Positions 58,537 to 64,000 of a DNA stretch of 64,000 nucleotides are shown in pieces. Origin of the DNA: Paeniglutamicibacter kerguelensis (lineage in GTDB: Bacteria > Actinomycetota > Actinomycetes > Actinomycetales > Micrococcaceae); NCBI RefSeq assembly GCF_017876535.1, contig NZ_JAGIOF010000001.1, positions 1,116,001 to 1,180,000 of the forward strand. The letters run 5' to 3'. The translations under genes and the position numbers were made by a program. The number at the start of each line of letters is the position of its first letter. The stretch's first letter is position 1. The notes under the pieces were generated by a model. The model did no database searches and was not told the DNA's origin. It saw only the letters and a list, made by a program, of their open reading frames with translations.

Positions 58537-60129
58537 ATGAGCCTGATCCGGCTAAACGATGTCAGCGTGCGATTTGAAAACAACCAGATCCTGCGTGAGG
58601 CCTTCTTCAAACTTGAGGCGGGGGATCGTGTCGGCCTCATTGGCAAGAACGGCTCGGGCAAATCGACTTTGCTGAAGCTCATCCTGGATCAGGTTGAACC
58701 GGATACCGGAACAGTTGCCATGGAGCTGGGAACCAAGATTGGCTACTTCTCGCAGTTCTCCGAGCTCAACGGGGCATCAACCATTTCCGAGGTGCTCGAC
58801 GAATTGTTCGTCGAGGTCAAAGACATCGAAGCCGAGTTGGCGTCCATTGACGTGGCCATTGCAGAAAATCCCAATGCCGATGAAATGGACCGACTGATCC
58901 ACCGCCAGTCCGAGCTCTTTGAATCCATGGATCGTCTGGACGGCTGGGACTACCAACGTTCCATCGACACCGTGCTCACGACCTTGGGGTTTGACGAAGC
59001 CCACCGTGTGTGTTCCATTGATTCGCTCTCCGGCGGTTGGCGCAACCGCGCGGCATTGGCCAAGATCCTGCTCGAGGATCCGGACGTGTTGCTGCTCGAT
59101 GAGCCAACCAACTACCTGGATGTTGCCGGCGTTGAATGGCTGGAGAACTGGTTCAAGTCCTTCAAGGGCGCAGCGATCATCGTCTCGCACGACCGCAAGT
59201 TCCTTGACTCGGTGGTGACCCGGATCATCGAGGTGGAGAACTTCCACCTGCACGAGTACCCCGGAAACTTCGCCGAATACGTGGTCGCCAAACAGTTCAA
59301 GCTCAAGACCCTCGAATCCCAGTTTGTTCACGAGTCCGAGCTTCTGGCGTTCGAAGCCGAAGGCATCTCCGACCGCCGCGAAGCGGCCAAGGCCGCAAGC
59401 AAGGGACTGGACAACAAGCTGTCCAAGATCAAGAAGTCCAGAGCCCCGCGCCCGGTGGACAAGATCATCACCGAAATCTATGGTGGTCTGCACATCAAGG
59501 ACACCCTGTGCCGTGTTGAGGGACTGAGCAAGTCCTATGGTGAGAAGACGCTGTTCAACGACCTCAGCTTCGAAGTTCGCCGTGGTAACCGTCTGGTCAT
59601 CCTCGGGTCCAACGGCAGCGGCAAGTCGACATTGCTGCGCGTCCTGACCGAACAGGAAAAGCAGGATGCCGGCTACATCACCTGGACTAAGGGCGCCGCG
59701 GTTGTCTCCTACAACCAGGTCCTCGAAGAGCTGGACCCGGAAGACACCGTGACCCACGCGGTCAACGCCATGCCCAATTCGCTTGCATTCACTGCAACCA
59801 AGAAATCCGTGAACCGGTTCCTGTCCATGTTCCAGTTCTCCGAGGCAGACCTGAAGAACCGCATCGGCAACCTTTCTGGCGGCCAGCGCTCCCGCGTGGC
59901 GATGGCCATGTGCCTGCTTTCGGGTGCCTCGGTGCTGATACTCGATGAGCCGACCAACCACCTGGACATGTCCAGCACCCAGGTGATGGAACGTGCGCTG
60001 CTGCATTTCCCTGGCGCGGTCGTAGTGGTCAGCCACGACAGGTTCTTCACCGAAAAGATCGCGACCCGTCACTTGATCTTCGGTGCCGAGGGCGCTCGGC
60101 CCGGGGAAATTGCGGTTCGCGGGGCGTAG
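58537..60129 (+). CDS. ABC-F family ATPase (second copy type)
   Basis: 530 residues with two ABC cassettes and no membrane segment. First: GLIGKNGSGKSTLLKLIL, signature LSGGWRNRAALAKILLE, Walker B VLLLDEPTNYLD. Second: GSNGSGKSTLLRVL, LSGGQRSRVAMAMCLLS, VLILDEPTNHLD. The linker is Lys-rich (KAASKGLDNKLSKIKKSRA), of the Uup/EttA type. It is distinct from the gene at 6778-8424. The ATG at 58537 fits the domain start; ribosome site is weak. Confidence 0.92.
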   Translation: MSLIRLNDVSVRFENNQILREAFFKLEAGDRVGLIGKNGSGKSTLLKLILDQVEPDTGTVAMELGTKIGYFSQFSELNGASTISEVLDELFVEVKDIEAELASIDVAIAENPNADEMDRLIHRQSELFESMDRLDGWDYQRSIDTVLTTLGFDEAHRVCSIDSLSGGWRNRAALAKILLEDPDVLLLDEPTNYLDVAGVEWLENWFKSFKGAAIIVSHDRKFLDSVVTRIIEVENFHLHEYPGNFAEYVVAKQFKLKTLESQFVHESELLAFEAEGISDRREAAKAASKGLDNKLSKIKKSRAPRPVDKIITEIYGGLHIKDTLCRVEGLSKSYGEKTLFNDLSFEVRRGNRLVILGSNGSGKSTLLRVLTEQEKQDAGYITWTKGAAVVSYNQVLEELDPEDTVTHAVNAMPNSLAFTATKKSVNRFLSMFQFSEADLKNRIGNLSGGQRSRVAMAMCLLSGASVLILDEPTNHLDMSSTQVMERALLHFPGAVVVVSHDRFFTEKIATRHLIFGAEGARPGEIAVRGA

Positions 60130-61566
60130 TAAAACCCGGATCCGCGATTGTGCGGACGTCGTGTGTACTGCCTGTGATTCCATGTTGGCGGTACCGCGCG
60201 GTTCGAAGCTGACACAAGCCTTCGCCAACATTAGATGGGGGAGCCCGGGCCGGGGCGGCTTGATGGAATTCGGTAATCCTGGCTGCCCTGTCTTGGAACG
60301 ACTGTGCGAATCTTAAGACAGCCGTTTTCGCAGCAGCGTTTGAGTTGGTGGTTGGTGAGCTCGAAGCATTCGTCCGAGTCAAAGTCGATGGCACGGCATG
60401 GAAAGACGCCTGTGGCTCGTTTTGGGGCTTCAGAACCCGTCTCTTGGCCTTGATCTTCCTCGAACGGTTTGCCCTCCACTTGACGAAAATGTAGGTTCCG
60501 GCGAAGCAGTGCTGCCAGCTGCTGTTCCAGCAGCTCGAACCCACCAATCGACTTCCACGGAACCGGGTAGCGTATCGTCAAGTCGCGCCCTGGCCCACAT
60601 GCGCAGGTCTGAAGCCGGGGCAGTCATGGGCTTGGTATATGACCGGCCGAGCAAACGCCTGCTGGCCCGCTCACGGGCCAGCAGGCGTTTGATGTTTAGG
60701 TGCTCATCTGCAGCAACAGCCCGGCATGGTTGTCGAAGGTGTCCAAGGACCTTCGACGTGCAGAATTGGCGCCAGATGGCATGAACGCTACTAATAGCTA
60801 TGAAGCAGGAGCCCCTGGGTCCGGCCTGCACCGAATCAGGTTTGGTGCAAGTTTTAAGATACGTTGGTCTGCGGTTGGCTGGCACCGTACGAGGAACAGC
60901 ATTGGGCGCAAATCCGCACTGGCGTAGTCCCGCTTCCAGTGCGATCACTCGATCTGCTCATCGATCCGCCCGATCTTAGGCTTCGGGGTGCCGCAGGGAC
61001 TGTTGCCTGCTCAATGCCTTGTGAGAGATCAGATTCAGTCCCATGCCCACGGAGCAAACACGCAAAAAATCGGGAAACAGCAACGGAAACGAACGATTCA
61101 CTTGGCGCCATGTAGCTGGCCAGGCGGAGGTCTTCATATGACCTGCTGCCTGCTCCGTGCGGCCGATTGCTTGCGTCCGGCGCTCTCCAGTTGACTCATG
61201 CAGTGCGCTTCCAAACCTCAAGTACTGGTGGCATTGTTCCAGGATTCGGGCAACCGTGATTCTGCACGATCGCCGGCTTACCCCGATCAATGTCGGTGAC
61301 CTTAGGGCCGGAGGAAGCAACTCGAAGGAGTGAACAGATCCAAGCGTCGTCAATCCTTCGTCGGTTTGAGAAGTTTACTCAGGGATCTTGATGCCCTTTT
61401 GCCCCGCGAATCCAGTGTTCATATCTTCTGTCCATAATGTTTCGTCGATAAATCTGTTGTTGCCGCTCATTGGTGCGTGTTAAGTGCGACGTTAGTCTGG
61501 TTGAGCTTGGGGTCTTAATACCTTGGGGCCCTCTTCGGTTCGGTATTTCTCTTGGGGAGAAGACTG
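60130..61566. other. 1.4-kb region without a convincing gene
   Basis: The longest frames (for example 60231-60581 and 60976-61353 on the reverse strand) use poor start codons, lack ribosome sites and have no recognisable domain. Apart from the hairpin at 60653-60690 I see no repeats. It could hold decayed genes or an unknown RNA. Confidence 0.5.
60653..60690. terminator. Orphan strong hairpin
   Basis: AAACGCCTGCTGGCCCG pairs perfectly over 17 bases with CGGGCCAGCAGGCGTTT around CTCA; a GATGTTT follows. It looks like a terminator but no gene ends nearby (the ABC-F stop is 524 bases away). Confidence 0.7.
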
Positions 61567-62586
61567 ATGAAAAAGTTGAGAATGAGGGTCGCTTCTACGA
61601 TCTTGGTGCTTTTGTTCGTAGCGGCGAGCGTGCCTGGTTTTGCGGTAAGTCCCGTGTTATCTCGTACATTGACGCCTGATAGGTCCCTTCGGTTCGGTCC
61701 ACCTGTTTCAGACAGGGTTATTCAATCGTTCGACTTTGGATCGGGTACGGATGTCTTTTTCGTACAGCCAGCCGGCGCCGACACTTTGCTGTCCAGATGT
61801 TCGCGCACTGCTTCGGGAAATTGCACGCAGCGCGACAGCGTGAGGCTGCCGGGATACGGACACGGCGAATCGCTTGAGGTGTATACGGAAAATGGCCGCA
61901 CCTATGCGTGGTTAGGGAGCGGGTCCGGGGAGACACCGCCTTTTTATCATTCGACGACGGTTTCGCTTGTCGAGTACATCAAGGCACCGGCGGGTTCCAC
62001 GAAAGCGAGCTATCGCCGAGTTGGCACACTGACGAACCTGGCGGCCGTCGCCCCGGGGAAGTCAGGTCCCGCGGTTCGAAGTGCGGTGGCGTTGGCCGAT
62101 GGAAGCAATCGGTTGGCGATTCGGGTTCAGCTCGGGGGATTGCGTTCGACCACCTACTACGGCATCTACAATACGGCGAAGCTTAAGGCACTCATGAAAA
62201 AGGCGCCGGGGCAGAAGCTGTCGATTGAAAAAGCCAAGAACCTTCTTGTGACGCAATTCGTGGAACCGGTTACCCCGAACAATTCCTTTCAAGGCTTTGA
62301 CATCAACGGTGTGGGAACCAACTCAAAGAACCTTTATGTTTTTGGAGGCTATTCGGGCCAGCCGCCCACCATCTACCGATATACCTGGACTAACACCGGA
62401 CTCGTCGCGCATGTTCGAACCTATGTCTTGACGGGCCCCTCCATCAGCGGCGTCGAAGCCGAGGGCATCAAAGTCGAAGCCGATCCAACGAGCGGAGGAA
62501 GCATACGCGTTGAAGTCGGACTCTTGCCGACTGAACGTGACAGTGCCGGCCGAAGGATTTTTCGACTGTATCGATTCGCCGAATGA
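61567..62586 (+). CDS. Secreted helveticin-J-like protein
   Basis: 339 residues. A signal peptide (MRVASTILVLLFVAASVPGF) precedes one large domain: VIQSFDFGSGTDVFFVQPAG, SVRLPGYGHGESLEVYTENG, TYAWLGSGSGET, KNLYVFGGYSGQPPTIYRYT, and the closing RIFRLYRFAE. The GHGESLEVY block and the order of strands resemble helveticin J, a class III bacteriocin family of five-bladed propeller type. Whether it is a toxin or a house-keeping secreted protein is not known. GGGGAG precedes ATG 61567. No immunity gene or transporter is adjacent. Confidence 0.65.
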   Translation: MKKLRMRVASTILVLLFVAASVPGFAVSPVLSRTLTPDRSLRFGPPVSDRVIQSFDFGSGTDVFFVQPAGADTLLSRCSRTASGNCTQRDSVRLPGYGHGESLEVYTENGRTYAWLGSGSGETPPFYHSTTVSLVEYIKAPAGSTKASYRRVGTLTNLAAVAPGKSGPAVRSAVALADGSNRLAIRVQLGGLRSTTYYGIYNTAKLKALMKKAPGQKLSIEKAKNLLVTQFVEPVTPNNSFQGFDINGVGTNSKNLYVFGGYSGQPPTIYRYTWTNTGLVAHVRTYVLTGPSISGVEAEGIKVEADPTSGGSIRVEVGLLPTERDSAGRRIFRLYRFAE

Positions 62587-63432
62587 GAAACCCAAGATTC
62601 GATCTATGGATGCGGTAGGAGCCGCACCTGCAGCACCGTAGCTCCAGTGGTGGGACCCACGCGAGGTTCAAGGTGGAGGAAGCAACCCCGTATCGAGTCC
62701 GCAGAACTTGATTTCAAAACATGGCGCGAGAATAGGTGAGCCCATTGCGTGCGTCCAGAGCAATTCCATGGGTGCGTGCAATGTTTTTCAATCGTCGAAT
62801 TCGAACGAGCCCGAGCCTTTCTCAACTGACCCTAGTGATGCATTCAGGATCATGAAAACCTGTATCGGAAGGAATGACGCTTTGCCCGGAGTCCCGTTCT
62901 CGAGCTGTCCGCTGGCCAAATAGGTTCAGCACACCAACGGCGATTGCTAGGTGGCTTCCGCCCGCGCAGTTCATTCGCAGGGATCGGCCGACATCTAGAT
63001 ACATCGACTTTACACTGGGACCCATGAGGATGGAGGATGCCATTCTTGTACAGGACTGAAGGGCTTTTCACCAAGATCTAGTGACTAATACTTTCCTGCC
63101 TAAGACACGGAAATGCCCCGGAACCCGCAAAGGTTTCGGGGCATTTCCCAGAGATAGCGTCAGTCCAACAAATCGGTGGACGTGGACAGAGAACAAGCCT
63201 AGACATAGTTACTGAGTCCGTTAAAGCTGGGGAGTTGGGTCCTAGAAGCATACATTCTCAGTCAGGTGCGCCTTCATTCGTTACTCATGGTTCGGCGTTG
63301 AGAAACGGGTAAATCCCTACGCCAAATATTCTAACAATGGTAGTCTGACCAAAAATGTGCTATCAACTCACTTTCCTAGATTCCTATTGGTATCAGTCTT
63401 GTGCTGCGGCACAGCTACCAATACGAATCTAC
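62587..63432. other. Gene-free region with one terminator
   Basis: 850 bases of falling GC content (clearly AT-richer after 63050). Frames are short and unconvincing. A terminator-like hairpin lies at 63109-63148. Confidence 0.5.
63109..63148. terminator. Terminator-like hairpin
   Basis: GGAAATGCCCCGGAACC pairs with GGTTTCGGGGCATTTCC around six bases with a single G-T pair. Confidence 0.7.
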
Positions 63433-64000
63433 TCACTTTGAAGCAATCTCTGAAACGTGATTTTCTGCGAATTCCCCAGCTTGAAATGATCGCTTAGAGG
63501 CCAAGAATCGATCCGCAACAATCAATGTGATCGCCATACTTGTGGCCACTGCCGCCCAATAGGAGTACCGATAGTCAGAAGCCGGGACTATCGGGAAGTA
63601 ACCGACCAGGTACAACGTAGCCGAGCTTGCAAGCGCCACAATTTGAACGCGGAGATACTTAGCGCGCCAACCGACAGCGATGGTAGCAATCGAGGCAACA
63701 AACCAGAACCATGCAGAGAAGAGCCAAGGGAACGTCTTGTAGCCGAACTTGAGAACGTAGTCGGTAAGGACACTGTCAGCTTTGCCAGCGTTTACTTGAT
63801 ATTCGGCAGGTACAGATTCGATGTTTTGGGAAGGTCGATACACGCTTCCCGTGTCAAAGAGGAACCGAGCAAAAGTCTGTGTACGGTATGCAACATAATT
63901 CACCGGATTTGTTACGACCTCTTGGATCCAAAGGTTCCTCAGCTCGGTTTGCATGGCAATTGGTTCGAATGGTTTCCCGGTCGCACCCCTCCCGTAGCAT
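63433..64000 (-). CDS. C-terminal part of a polytopic membrane protein, cut by the window edge
   Basis: The reverse frame is open to the window edge, about 188 residues. Three helices are visible: FPWLFSAWFWFVASIATIAV, IVALASSATLYLVGYFPIV and SYWAAVATSMAITLIVADRF, with an external loop before them (FDTGSVYRPSQNIESVPAEY). The end is a short basic-acidic tail. The pattern fits GT-C-type or related polysaccharide-synthesis membrane proteins, which often end with the phrase DYRYSYW, but the catalytic part lies outside. GC content here is lower than in the rest of the window. Confidence 0.6.
   Translation of the reverse strand, partial: CYGRGATGKPFEPIAMQTELRNLWIQEVVTNPVNYVAYRTQTFARFLFDTGSVYRPSQNIESVPAEYQVNAGKADSVLTDYVLKFGYKTFPWLFSAWFWFVASIATIAVGWRAKYLRVQIVALASSATLYLVGYFPIVPASDYRYSYWAAVATSMAITLIVADRFLASKRSFQAGEFAENHVSEIASK

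Noticed and set aside
60231..60581. Reverse 116-codon ORF starting with TTG
   Set aside because: Composition is almost protein-like, but start and ribosome site are poor and no family is recognised.

Overview
The window looks like chromosomal DNA of a high-GC actinobacterium, most likely a member of the Micrococcaceae (Arthrobacter/Paeniglutamicibacter-like). The reasons are the strong G/C bias at third codon positions, a DUF222-HNH gene, a DevS/DevR-type sensor and regulator pair, malate:quinone oxidoreductase, SPW, PRC-barrel and LapA small proteins, and an actinobacterial ilvBNC operon with a leader-peptide attenuator. Genus is an inference from gene content, not from a marker gene.

Layout. 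0-10 kb: a cut-off membrane-associated gene, a GAF-domain histidine kinase facing its probable LuxR-type response regulator, an HD hydrolase, a GNAT remnant, a UBP zinc-finger protein, a DUF5996 protein, a threonine dehydratase-like enzyme, an ABC-F ATPase, a secreted M15 peptidase with an SH3 tail and a DUF4287 protein. 10-22 kb: SPW membrane protein, GNAT, a MarR/luciferase-like-oxidoreductase operon divergent from an MFS pump with a candidate operator between them, a frameshifted DUF222-HNH gene, a PNPOx-like flavoprotein, a two-gene ABC exporter and a large RND exporter. 22-28 kb: an accessory envelope/redox cluster with two PRC-barrel proteins behind a duplicated upstream element and a three-gene operon for a membrane-anchored protein plus two complementary halves of a multicopper oxidase. 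28-37 kb: mqo, a family 5 solute-binding lipoprotein, tRNA-Leu, a Bcp peroxiredoxin, a decapitated MFS gene beside a perfect 20-bp inverted repeat, and a sedolisin peptidase coupled to a 14-TM MFS exporter.

37-47 kb: three identical tRNA-Lys(CUU) genes, two of them in a 188-bp direct duplication, enclosing a disordered stretch with an unrecognised ORF and a serine hydrolase gene carrying two opposite frameshifts. Next come a D-2-hydroxyacid dehydrogenase, a MocR regulator divergent from a DapA-family lyase plus MFS carrier, LapA, an ABM monooxygenase, and an ORF bracketed by 76-bp repeats. 47-53 kb: ilvD, then ilvB-ilvN-ilvC behind a leader peptide rich in Val/Leu/Ile codons and a terminator. 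54-64 kb: universal stress protein, a glycosyltransferase, a five-SH3 secreted protein, a second ABC-F ATPase, a 1.4-kb stretch without a convincing gene, a secreted helveticin-J-like protein and the C-terminal end of a polytopic membrane protein.

The most interesting candidate system is the split multicopper oxidase operon with its PRC-barrel neighbours. The repeat-bracketed ORF upstream of ilvD and the tRNA-Lys region are the best signs of rearrangement or insertion. No CRISPR array, intact insertion sequence, prophage or replication origin was seen.
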